A stretch of DNA of 64,000 nt from Neisseria sicca (lineage in GTDB: Bacteria; Pseudomonadota; Gammaproteobacteria; Burkholderiales; Neisseriaceae), in NCBI RefSeq assembly GCF_003044565.1, contig NZ_POXG01000010.1:26171-90170 (forward strand), in the 5' to 3' direction. Position 1 is the first letter of the stretch. Each line of letters begins with the position of its first letter. Shown here piece after piece: positions 34,402 through 42,072 of the stretch. Both the position numbers and the translations under genes were made by a program. The notes beneath the pieces were generated by a model that was not told the DNA's origin, made no database searches, and saw nothing but the letters and a program-made list of their open reading frames with translations.

Positions 34402-36375
34402 ATGGATTTCCACGATAAAAATAAAAAGGGACAAGAGCCGCAAAATACGGTTTCCGACTGGGAGAAACCTTTCGAGCGACCCGACCCCGATGCGCCCCAG
34501 CCTGTTTCTGAAGTTTGGGAAGATGCAGAAGAAGCGTTTGATAAGGGTGAAGAAGCTTTAAAAGCTAAAGAAACCTTAAAAACTGAAGAAACTGTGAAAG
34601 CTGAAGAAGCCGTGACAACCGAAAATTTGGCGAAAACCGAAGAAGTTGTGAACGCTGAAACGGCAGAGAATCTAACAGACCACAATCCCGAAGAGCTTAC
34701 GTCGAAAAACATCATCATCGAAGGCATTGGGACGTCGTCTGAAAAGCCCAAAAAGAAAAAGAAAGACAAAAAAGACAAGGCGAAGAAGAAAAATCAAGCC
34801 GCCGATGTGCCGCCTTCCGATCTTTTGGGTACGAACAAAGGCGTGGAAACCATGTTCCGTAACGCTGTGCGCTCGGAGATGGAGCTGCTCGCGCTGGCGG
34901 CGACCAAGGCGAACATTATGATTTCGCTGAATGGTTTTATCGTGTCTGCACTGATGATTTCGGGTGCGTTTATTTTCTCATCGTCGCCCGAATTTCTGAT
35001 TCCGGCGAGTACGTTTATGATTACTGCCGCCGCGTCCATCGTGTTCGCGCTTCTATCCGCTTCGCCCGAACGTATCGGCAAAATGCAGGCTGCGCGTACT
35101 TGGGTTAAGGATTTATTCCGCGGTCGCGCCAAACTGCGTGATTTGAAAACCCGCCTCAGCAGCACACAAACGCGCTTTTTCAGCGGCAGCCAGCCCAATA
35201 TTCTGATTTATGAAGACCGTGTGAAGGTGCAAAAAGAGCAATATTGGGAAATGATGCAGGAGATTATGAGCGACCGCAAACAAGTCTATCAAAAGATGAG
35301 CGATCATCTTTACTGGCTGGGCTTGCTGGCGGACAAACAGTTCAAATACATCAACTTGTCTTATGCCGTATTCCGCTGGGGGCTTTTGGCTTCGCTGGCG
35401 GCGTTTATCGGCGTGAAAACACTACCTTCTCTTTTGACTAAGCCTGCCAACAATGCGGCAGAGCTGCGCGCTTTGGGCATTAATATGTTCAACGGTGTGT
35501 ACGAGCCTTCCGCCGTACAACAGCTTCCAGACGGTAAACTGCTGATTGCCGAAGACGAACCGAACCATGCGTTCAGTATTGTCAGCATCGATCCGTCAGG
35601 CAGATTTATCGAAGACGAAGCCTTGGATACGCGCGTGATTACCGGCTTCAAACGCCGTCTGAGCGACTTGGAAGCATTGGCACGCGACGATGAAGGCTTT
35701 ATCTACGCGCTCACTTCGCACTCGCGCACCCGCAAAGGCAACCGCTCGCCCGACCGCGAACACCTGATGCGCTTTAAAATCCAAGATGGCAATGTGTTGG
35801 GACTGACCAGCTACGACAATCTGACGCAGGTTTTGGAAACCGACCACAAATTACACGACCTCATCCGCGAACGCACCAAAGCCGAAGTTTCCTTTGAAGA
35901 AATCAATATCGAAGGTATGGCGTTTGACCCCGTGAAGAAACGTCTCGTCTTAGGCTTCCGCGATCCTGAGTTCAACAATATGGCTTTGGTGGCATTCATC
36001 AGCAACTCGAAAGACGTGTTCGAGCGCAACGCCAAGCCTGAATTTGACGAAGTTGCCATCCTTGACATCGACGGCGGCGGTATCCGTTCTATCAACTACG
36101 ACCCGGTGTTGAAAAACTACGTCATCGCCAACGAAGTGAAGGATGAAAACGGTCAGAAATTCTCGCAATTGTGGACTTGGAGCGGCAACCCGACTGACGA
36201 ACCGCAAAAAATCTCGCTGCCCAACCTGCAACACATCACCAACGTCGAAGCCGTTGATTCGATTACGGTCAACGGCAAGCCGCAGATGATTGTGATGGGT
36301 GACGAAGGCAACGCTTCGCAGAAAATTACCGCCAAGTACATGGTGGTGGATTACAGCCAGTTCGGCAAACAGTAG
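34402..36375 (+). CDS. Pycsar-effector-like (PycTM) membrane domain fused to a DUF3616/SdiA-regulated-type beta-propeller
   Basis: The 657-residue product has three parts. Residues 1-135 are acidic and then Lys-rich and probably disordered (repeated KTEETVKAEE units). Residues about 150-341 look like the PycTM/DUF5706 membrane module: SEMELLALAATKANIMISLNGFIVSALM (TM1), PASTFMITAAASIVFALLSASP (TM2), long helices, then DHLYWLGLLADKQFKYINLSYAVFRWG leading to TM3 (323-341). Residues 360-657 contain propeller-like repeats, including INIEGMAFDPVKKRLVLGFRDP (501-522), typical of DUF3616 proteins. No cyclase gene is adjacent. The function is unknown. It could be a stress-responsive membrane protein or a repurposed immune effector. 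Confidence 0.72.
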   Translation: MDFHDKNKKGQEPQNTVSDWEKPFERPDPDAPQPVSEVWEDAEEAFDKGEEALKAKETLKTEETVKAEEAVTTENLAKTEEVVNAETAENLTDHNPEELTSKNIIIEGIGTSSEKPKKKKKDKKDKAKKKNQAADVPPSDLLGTNKGVETMFRNAVRSEMELLALAATKANIMISLNGFIVSALMISGAFIFSSSPEFLIPASTFMITAAASIVFALLSASPERIGKMQAARTWVKDLFRGRAKLRDLKTRLSSTQTRFFSGSQPNILIYEDRVKVQKEQYWEMMQEIMSDRKQVYQKMSDHLYWLGLLADKQFKYINLSYAVFRWGLLASLAAFIGVKTLPSLLTKPANNAAELRALGINMFNGVYEPSAVQQLPDGKLLIAEDEPNHAFSIVSIDPSGRFIEDEALDTRVITGFKRRLSDLEALARDDEGFIYALTSHSRTRKGNRSPDREHLMRFKIQDGNVLGLTSYDNLTQVLETDHKLHDLIRERTKAEVSFEEINIEGMAFDPVKKRLVLGFRDPEFNNMALVAFISNSKDVFERNAKPEFDEVAILDIDGGGIRSINYDPVLKNYVIANEVKDENGQKFSQLWTWSGNPTDEPQKISLPNLQHITNVEAVDSITVNGKPQMIVMGDEGNASQKITAKYMVVDYSQFGKQ

Positions 36376-36389
36376 TTTTAAAGCTGATT

Positions 36390-36437
36390 AAAAGGTCGTC
36401 TGAAACTGAGGTTTAAGGTTTCAGACGACCTTTTTTT
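36390..36437. terminator. Inverted DUS pair, terminator
   Basis: AAAAGGTCGTCTGAAAC and its complement end in T7, 15 bp after the PycTM-propeller gene. Confidence 0.88.
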
Positions 36438-36491
36438 GCCGGCGAATAACCTTCCCCATCTAAACCGATACGGCATTGCCTCGTTCTGATT

Positions 36492-36648
36492 TATAGTGGA
36501 TTAACTTTAAACCAGTACGGCGTTGCCTCGCCTTAGCTCAAAGAGAACGATTCTCTAAGGTGCTAAAGCACCAAGTGAATCGGTTCCGTACTATTTGTAC
36601 TGTCTGCGGCTTCGTCGCCTTGTCCTGATTTAAAGTTAATCCACTATA
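36492..36648. repeat. Correia element, full length (157 bp), reverse orientation
   Basis: The ends TATAGTGGATTAACTTTAAA and complement enclose the core in the opposite orientation to the copies at 13-19 kb (reads CCAGTACGGCGTTGCCTCGC first). Confidence 0.95.
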
Positions 36649-36706
36649 TATATCCTTCCGCGAAAGGGCGGATGGAAAGCCTGCCGATTATGATTCAGCT
36701 ACAAAA

Positions 36707-36751
36707 GAAAGGTCGTCTGAAACCGAATCTCATAGTTTCAGACGACCTTTT
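36707..36751. terminator. Inverted DUS pair, terminator of the DUF2238 gene
   Basis: GAAAGGTCGTCTGAAAC and GTTTCAGACGACCTTTTC lie 20 bp after the minus-strand stop. Confidence 0.85.
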
Positions 36752-36770
36752 CACTATTGTCTAACCGCTG

Positions 36771-37391
36771 TCAGCTTGCGTTCAACCGCTTGTCCGGTCG
36801 TGTAAAAACAAACACCACCAGCGAAGTCAGCGCGCCCAGCGTATCGGCGAGCATGTCTTTTTGCGCGTCCCAAATATCGCCTTGCGAACCGAGCACTTCC
36901 AGTCCTGCTTCGCCGCCGTCAATCACGGCATACTGCCATTCGATGACTTCATAAGCTGCTGCCACGCTCATGATGAAGAACAAGGAGAAAAACAAGGCGA
37001 GCGCAGGACGACAGAGTTTGCGGCGCAACAGCCATTCCGCCATCGGATAGGCGTAGAAGCCGATGATGTAGTGTCCGACGCGGTCGAAATGGTTGCGGTT
37101 TTCGCCTAAGAACGGCGCAAGCAGGCGGTTTGCCCAATCGAAAGGGACATCGGCGAAGGTGTAGTGCGAGCCGATGGTGTGCATAATCAGCCAAAAGCTC
37201 ATGAAAACATAAGCCAAATTGCTGAAACGGAAGAGGCGGTAAGTGGCAACAAGTGCGACAAATACGATGGAAACGGGCAGGATTTCGGCGTACCAAACGG
37301 CACGGTCGGACGGATTAATGCCCGACCAGACGATGAGTGTGGAAATGAAAAGCGCGAGCAGCAAAGGGATGATGTGCGAAGTTTTTTGCAT
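36771..37391 (-). CDS. DUF2238 / YjdF-family inner-membrane protein
   Basis: The 206-residue integral membrane protein has about five to six helices. Conserved family stretches include HTIGSHYTFADVPFDW, NHFDRVGHYIIGFYAYPMAEWLLR and YEVIEWQYAVIDGGEAGLEVLGSQGDIWDAQKDMLADTLGAL. These carry several His, Asp and Glu residues within the membrane region. No function is established. It is encoded 45 bp downstream of the YnbA-like gene on the same strand and may be co-transcribed with it. Confidence 0.87.
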   Translation of the reverse strand: MQKTSHIIPLLLALFISTLIVWSGINPSDRAVWYAEILPVSIVFVALVATYRLFRFSNLAYVFMSFWLIMHTIGSHYTFADVPFDWANRLLAPFLGENRNHFDRVGHYIIGFYAYPMAEWLLRRKLCRPALALFFSLFFIMSVAAAYEVIEWQYAVIDGGEAGLEVLGSQGDIWDAQKDMLADTLGALTSLVVFVFTRPDKRLNAS

Positions 37392-37435
37392 GATATTTTC
37401 TTTTTATTAAGTGAGTATAAGATGGGAAATGGGTT

Positions 37436-38035
37436 TCAGACGACCTTTAAGCCGTTGACGACGCGCTTATAGCAGGTGTAAACCAATGCCGCGCAAGCCA
37501 ACCACATGACGACGTAGAAAACCATATGGAAGCTGCCTGCCACCGCGTACCACACCGCCAGTACGCCGATGAAGAACGCACGGTCGCTCTTGCCGAACGG
37601 ACCATCATAACGCCGACCGTTGCCGTGTACCTGACCCAACACGCCGCAAAATTCGGTCATTGCCGCCAGCCAGACAAACAGTCCGATTTGTGCGCCGTCA
37701 AACGGGGCGATAAAGGCGAAAGGCAGATACAGCGCGGCATCTGCGGCGACATCGGTGATTTCGTTCAGATAGCCGCCCAATGCCGACTGCTGACCGAACT
37801 CGCGCGCCAGCATTCCGTCCACCGCGTTCAACGCCATGCGGACAAACAGCCACACGGGCAACAGCCAAAACAAGGCAGGAATCTGCGCGCCAAGCGACAA
37901 CAGTATGCCGACCGCGACCGACACTGCGCAAGCCGCCAACGTAACCTGATTGGCGGTTACCCCCTTCTGATAAAGCCGGCGCACCAGCGGGCGTAGCATG
38001 TTTTGAAATTTGGGTTTAAGGGCGTAGATGCTCAT
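37436..38035 (-). CDS. CDP-alcohol phosphatidyltransferase, YnbA-like
   Basis: The 199-residue membrane protein has the CDP-alcohol phosphotransferase motif at 70-99. The canonical form is D-x2-DG-x2-AR-x8-G-x3-D-x3-D. Here the first and third Asp are Asn (N70 in NAVDGMLAR, N91 in GGYLNEITDVAAD), while D73, D95 and the DG/AR core are kept. From memory E. coli YnbA shares these Asn positions, so this is probably a subfamily trait. It would displace CMP from CDP-diacylglycerol with an unknown alcohol. The last residues KVV and the stop come from an uptake sequence. Confidence 0.87.
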   Translation of the reverse strand: MSIYALKPKFQNMLRPLVRRLYQKGVTANQVTLAACAVSVAVGILLSLGAQIPALFWLLPVWLFVRMALNAVDGMLAREFGQQSALGGYLNEITDVAADAALYLPFAFIAPFDGAQIGLFVWLAAMTEFCGVLGQVHGNGRRYDGPFGKSDRAFFIGVLAVWYAVAGSFHMVFYVVMWLACAALVYTCYKRVVNGLKVV

Positions 38036-38109
38036 TATTATGCTGTATGAAAAAAAACGAAGTGCCGCGATTATAGACGAAATCCGTTATAATCCGTCAA
38101 CTTTCCCAC

Positions 38110-38147
38110 CACGCGGTTCGCAAACCTCCCGCGTTACCAAAACTAGG
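38110..38147 (+). promoter_or_regulatory. preQ1-I riboswitch controlling queC
   Basis: The sequence CACGCGGTTCGCAAACCTCC, then CGCG, a short A-rich linker and AAAACTAGGA fits the class I preQ1 aptamer: a G/C stem, the GGTTC loop, ACCTCC, and a tail that pairs with the loop. The tail contains the ribosome site (AGGA) 8 nt before the queC ATG at 38155. Ligand binding would therefore block translation. Confidence 0.85.
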
Positions 38148-38154
38148 ATTCACC

Positions 38155-38826
38155 ATGCAAAACCAACAAGCCTTGGTCATCTTCTCCGGCGGTCAAGATT
38201 CCACCACCTGCCTGATTCAAGCGATTCAAACCTACGGGCGCGAAAACGTCCAAGCCATCACCTTCCAATACGGACAACGCCACGCCGTCGAGCTGGAACG
38301 TGCCCGCTGGATCGCGCAGGATTTGGGCGTCAAACAAACCGTACTCGACTTGAGCCTGATGCAGCAGATTACGCACAACGCCCTGATGGACGACACCGCC
38401 GCCATCAAAACCGCTTCAGACGGACTGCCCAATACCTTCGTGGACGGACGCAACGCCCTGTTCCTGCTCTATGCCGCCATCTACGCCAAAGGACAAGGCA
38501 TCAGGCACATCATCGCGGGCGTGTGCGAAACCGACTTCTCCGGCTATCCCGACTGCCGCGACGTGTTTGTCAAATCCATGAACGTTACCCTCAATCTGGC
38601 GATGGACTACGCCTTCCAAATCCATACCCCGCTGATGTACCTAACCAAAGCGCAAACTTGGGCGTTGGCGGACGAAATGGGCGCGCTGGACTACATCCGC
38701 GAGCAGACCCACACCTGCTACAACGGCATCGTCGGCGGCTGCCATGAATGCCCGAGCTGCGTGTTGCGCGAGCGCGGGCTGGCGGAATATTTGGAAAGCA
38801 AGGCAAAATATAGTGGATTAAAATAA
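38155..38826 (+). CDS. queC: 7-cyano-7-deazaguanine synthase QueC
   Basis: The 223-residue cytoplasmic ATP-dependent enzyme makes preQ0 from 7-carboxy-7-deazaguanine in queuosine synthesis. The PP-loop [13 protein letters not shown] is at residues 9-21 and the zinc-binding [14 protein letters not shown] at about 200-213. It is controlled by the preceding preQ1-I riboswitch. The final residues YSGLK and the stop codon lie inside the terminal repeat of a Correia-like element (TATAGTGGATTAAAATAA), so insertion of that element has rewritten the C-terminus. Confidence 0.96.
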   Translation: MQNQQALVIFSGGQDSTTCLIQAIQTYGRENVQAITFQYGQRHAVELERARWIAQDLGVKQTVLDLSLMQQITHNALMDDTAAIKTASDGLPNTFVDGRNALFLLYAAIYAKGQGIRHIIAGVCETDFSGYPDCRDVFVKSMNVTLNLAMDYAFQIHTPLMYLTKAQTWALADEMGALDYIREQTHTCYNGIVGGCHECPSCVLRERGLAEYLESKAKYSGLK

Positions 38827-38915
38827 AAATGAGACAAGGCAGCAACGCCCGCCGTATACGGGTAGTACATAAGGGCGTTGGCAACGCCGTATCATTGCAA
38901 TTTTAATCCACTATA
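38809..38915. repeat. Variant Correia-like element overlapping the end of queC
   Basis: TATAGTGGATTAAAATAAAA and TTTTAATCCACTATA are inverted ends. The core (GACAAGGCAGCAACGCCCGC...GGTAGTACA) is only partly like the common Correia core. The left end lies within the queC reading frame. Confidence 0.85.
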
Positions 38916-38961
38916 AAAAGCCACAGCGGCGCGCAAAACCGCTATGGCTTCCGATACAGCC

Positions 38962-39017
38962 AAAGGTCGTCTGAAAACATGCTTCCGATAAGACGGGACA
39001 TTTTCAGACGACCTTTT
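38962..39017. terminator. Inverted DUS pair overlapping the tatD stop
   Basis: AAAGGTCGTCTGAAAAC and TTTTCAGACGACCTTTT flank 22 nt. The right copy encodes the last residues KVV and the stop of tatD. Confidence 0.8.
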
Positions 39018-39792
39018 CTGCTGCCAGCAACATTTCCACATTCCGCTCGGTCACTTCGGCTATCTCTTCGACGGCAACGCCGCGAATTTCAGCGGCGATG
39101 GCGGCGATTTGGCGGATGTTGGCGGGCGTGTTGATTTCGTTTTTCAACATAAACGGGCTGTCGGTTTCCAAGACGAAATCGTTGTCATTCAAGGTTTTGA
39201 GGGTTTCGCGTATTTTTCGTGCGTTCGGATTGAGCAGCAGCGAACCGATGCCGATTTTGAAACCGAGCTTGGTCAACACGCGCGCTTCTTCCGCGCTGCC
39301 GGAGAAGGCGTGAACGATGCCGCCGTAGGTAAAACCTGTCTGTTTGACGGCGGCGGCGATGTCGGCGGTGGCTTTGAGATTATGGATAATCACGCGGCGG
39401 CGCAGGGTTTGCGCGATGGCAAGCTGGCGGCTGAAAACTTGGATTTGCCGTTCACGCTGCGGCGTTTGGGTTTTGTCGTAAAAATCCAAGCCGATTTCGC
39501 CGACCCATGCCGTCGGACGCGCTTGTAATACTTGTTCCAAACGCTGAAAATCCGGTTCGGAAACGTCGTCTGAAAACCAAGGATGGATGCCGAGCGCGAT
39601 ATGGATATTGCCTAAAATCGGGTTTTCAGACGACCTTTGCGCCAAATCCGCCACGTCCTGCCAATCCTGCGGTCGGGTCGCGGGAACGATAAACCGCCCT
39701 ACTCCCGCCTCCCGCGCTGCGGTCAAAACGTGCGTCAGGTTTTCGCGTAAGGCGGGATCGGCGAGGTGGCAATGGGTGTCGGTGAGGTTCAT
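39004..39792 (-). CDS. TatD-family metal-dependent hydrolase
   Basis: The 262-residue protein has the TIM-barrel metal-binding motifs: TDTHCHLADP at the N-terminus, GEIGLDFYD near residue 100, HNLKA, HAFSGSAEEA and LETDSPFM near 208. TatD enzymes are 3'-5' DNA/RNA exonucleases or deoxyribonucleases. TatD/YcfH/YjjV paralogues cannot be separated here. It begins 7 bp after the asparaginase gene on the same strand. The C-terminal KVV-stop comes from an uptake sequence. Confidence 0.92.
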   Translation of the reverse strand: MNLTDTHCHLADPALRENLTHVLTAAREAGVGRFIVPATRPQDWQDVADLAQRSSENPILGNIHIALGIHPWFSDDVSEPDFQRLEQVLQARPTAWVGEIGLDFYDKTQTPQRERQIQVFSRQLAIAQTLRRRVIIHNLKATADIAAAVKQTGFTYGGIVHAFSGSAEEARVLTKLGFKIGIGSLLLNPNARKIRETLKTLNDNDFVLETDSPFMLKNEINTPANIRQIAAIAAEIRGVAVEEIAEVTERNVEMLLAAEKVV

Positions 39793-39799
39793 TTCGATT

Positions 39800-40792
39800 T
39801 CACAATAATTGCAGTCTTACCAACTCTTTTTCTACATCTTCCGCGCCCCAGCCTTGCGATACGGCGAGGGTCATGAGCGCGGTGGCGGTTTCGAGGTTGC
39901 ATTTGCCGCCGTTGATGATGCCCGAGTTGCGGAACGCGTTGCCTTGCGCGTAAACGGCGGCGGTTCTGCCTTGTTGGACTTGGCTGATGTTGAGCAGCAG
40001 TTTGCCTTGCTGCGTGAAGTCTCGGACGGCGCGGATGAAGCCTTCGTCTGCGGGTGTGTTGCCGTGTCCGTAGCTTTGCAGGATAAGGGCTTGGGCGGGA
40101 AACTTCCCGAGCCCGTCCGCAAGTTCTTGGACGGCAAAGCCGGGGATAAGGGTGCGGACGGCGATTTTTGCCTGCGGGTCGGGATAGCGGATTTTGAGGT
40201 CGTCTGAAACATCCGTCGCGTCTTGGGACGGGATGCGAAGATTGTGCCAGCCTTGAGTTTCGTCCCATTCGGCGATGGCGCCGAAATGCGGATTGTCGAA
40301 GCCTGCGGCGGTTTCGGTGCTGACTTTGCTGCTGCCGACGGCAGGATAAAGTTTGCCGTCAAAAGCGATGACGGTTTGTTTGAGCTTGAGGCTGAAGGCG
40401 GCGACGGCGGTGGAGAGGTTGCGCGGGGCATCGCTGTTTTCGGCGGCGTAAGGCCATTGGGAGCCGGTCAGGACAATCGGTTTGCCCAAGCCTCGCAGTG
40501 CGAGCGCAAGGAGGTTGGCGGTGTACGCCATGCTGTCCGTGCCGTGCAGTATCAGGATGCCGTCGCAGGAAGGCAGTTTGGCGGCGATGATGTCCAGCCA
40601 GTCGCGCCAGTGTTGCAGCGTGACGGATGAGGAGTCAATCAACGGATTGCAGACGTGCCACTCGAAGTCGAGGTCGTCTGAAAAAGGGGAAAGGGCTTGG
40701 CTGACAAGCGCGGTATCGGGGCGCAGGCCTTCGCTGCTTTGGGTCATGCCTATGGTGCCGCCTGTGTAGAGGACGAAGATTTTTTGTTTCAT
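39800..40792 (-). CDS. Type I (cytoplasmic) L-asparaginase
   Basis: The 330-residue enzyme hydrolyses asparagine to aspartate and ammonia. The two active-site signatures are LYTGGTIGMTQS at residues 6-17 and ILHGTDSMAYTANLLAL at about 87-103. The rest matches AnsA-type enzymes, with no signal peptide, so it acts in the cytoplasm. The ATG at 40792 (MKQKIF) is preferred over one 9 bp upstream. There is no convincing ribosome site for either. Two uptake sequences lie within the gene. It is paired with tatD. Confidence 0.92.
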   Translation of the reverse strand: MKQKIFVLYTGGTIGMTQSSEGLRPDTALVSQALSPFSDDLDFEWHVCNPLIDSSSVTLQHWRDWLDIIAAKLPSCDGILILHGTDSMAYTANLLALALRGLGKPIVLTGSQWPYAAENSDAPRNLSTAVAAFSLKLKQTVIAFDGKLYPAVGSSKVSTETAAGFDNPHFGAIAEWDETQGWHNLRIPSQDATDVSDDLKIRYPDPQAKIAVRTLIPGFAVQELADGLGKFPAQALILQSYGHGNTPADEGFIRAVRDFTQQGKLLLNISQVQQGRTAAVYAQGNAFRNSGIINGGKCNLETATALMTLAVSQGWGAEDVEKELVRLQLL

Positions 40793-40896
40793 GGACATCA
40801 TCGGGTCGTCTGAAAATAATGATGCGGCTTATTTAACTATATTTCGGACAGGCTGGCAATTTGGCGGCGCGGACGGTTTTCAGACGCCCTTAAAAT

Positions 40897-41080
40897 GAAA
40901 AAGCACCCAAGGGCTGTCGATATTTAATTTTCCAAGTAGATTTTTATTCACGAAGCGTGAGACTCAGGACAGAAGCCGCAACAAGGTCAGAGATCTTGCG
41001 AGAATTTCCAACGCAGAAGATACCGCTTTGGATAAAAAACACGGAAACTATTGAATATCGGCAGACTTTTCAGGGTGCTT
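40897..41080. repeat. Repeat element with inverted ends (AAGCACCC... / ...GGGTGCTT)
   Basis: AAGCACCC-AAGG-GCTGTCGATATTTAA and TTGAATATCGGCAG...GGGTGCTT form imperfect inverted ends about 120 bp apart. The interior (GCAACAAGGTCAGAGATCTTGCGAG...AACGCAGAAGATACCG) is related to the element inside the YnbD-like gene. A fragment of the left part recurs at 43797. No ORF is present. Confidence 0.72.
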
Positions 41081-41084
41081 GATT

Positions 41085-41768
41085 TTATTGTTCGCTTTGC
41101 GCGGCTTTTTTGGCTGCCTTGGCGGCTTTACGCTCCGCCCGCTTTTCGCTCAATTTGGTACGGTAAAACAGCAGGCGTTGGCGTTTTTTCCACCAGAACC
41201 ATGCCAAAACTACTGCCAATACGCCCAAAACAACGAAGATGCCGGATTGCAGGCTGTGCATTTTTGCCATCAGCCAATCGATGTTGTTCGCACCGTATTC
41301 GCCCAAATAAATCCAAACCGGCACGGAAATCAATGCGGCAAGCCCGTCCATCAGAATGAAACGGGTATAGGAAACTTTGCGGCTGATGCCCGCAGTCACG
41401 AAAACGGCGGTACGCAAACCGGGCAGGAAGCGGGCGACGAACAATACCCAGTTGCCGTATTTGTCGAATTTTTCCTGCACCTGCGCGTAACGCTTGGGTG
41501 TCATCACGCGGGCAATCGGTTTGAACTTAAGGATTTTCTGCCCCCACAAGCGTCCGGCGACAAACATAAATCCGTCGCCCGCCAACACGCCGAGCATACC
41601 GACGACAACCATCCAATGCGAATTGGTGTACCCCAAGCCGGAAATCACACCGCCTGTCACCAGCGTCAAATCTTCGGGAATCGGTACGCCAAAGCCGCAA
41701 ATGACCAAAACGAAAAACACGGCCGCATAGCCGTAATGGGAAAAAAGGGCTTCTAAAAAGGCAAACAT
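41085..41768 (-). CDS. DedA-family membrane protein
   Basis: The 227-residue inner-membrane protein has the DedA/SNARE-associated core. Characteristic stretches are GFGVPIPEDLTLVTGGVISGLG, FVAGRLWGQKILKF and WVLFVARFLPGLRTAVFVTAGISRKVSYTRFILMDGLAAL with the conserved F-x-R-x3-G-x-R motif. DedA proteins are needed for proton motive force homeostasis, and several flip undecaprenyl phosphate or phosphatidylethanolamine. A Lys/Ala-rich cytoplasmic tail (RAERKAAKAAKKAAQSEQ) ends the protein. It appears monocistronic. Confidence 0.92.
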   Translation of the reverse strand: MFAFLEALFSHYGYAAVFFVLVICGFGVPIPEDLTLVTGGVISGLGYTNSHWMVVVGMLGVLAGDGFMFVAGRLWGQKILKFKPIARVMTPKRYAQVQEKFDKYGNWVLFVARFLPGLRTAVFVTAGISRKVSYTRFILMDGLAALISVPVWIYLGEYGANNIDWLMAKMHSLQSGIFVVLGVLAVVLAWFWWKKRQRLLFYRTKLSEKRAERKAAKAAKKAAQSEQ

Positions 41769-41929
41769 GGCGTATCCGTCGGTTGTAATGTGGAGGGGAA
41801 ATTCATTTGAACTGAATGTTGTATTTTACCAAAGATAGGGTCGTCTGAAAGAAATAACAAGGCAGGTTATGAAAATAGGCGTCAGCAATATTGTTTGATG
41901 CTTTTCAGACGACCTCGAATCCTAAAAAA

Positions 41930-41998
41930 CACAGTGGATTAACCTTAAACCGGCATGGCGTTCCCCCGCCTTGCCCTGATTCAAAATTAATCCACTGC
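41930..41998. repeat. Degenerate Correia remnant (about 69 bp)
   Basis: ACAGTGGATTAACCTTAAACC and AAAATTAATCCACTG are recognisable ends, but only about 30 bp of decayed core remains. Confidence 0.7.
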
Positions 41999-42072
41999 AC
42001 CGCCGTTCCCGCTTGCGTGGAAACGACGGCAGTTTTAAGGTTTGCTAAAAACCTATTGATTTTTCGACGGCA

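Noticed and set aside
34402..36375. Complete Pycsar defence system
   Set aside because: No uridylate or cytidylate cyclase gene is found in the flanking 10 kb. Only the effector-like membrane domain is supported.
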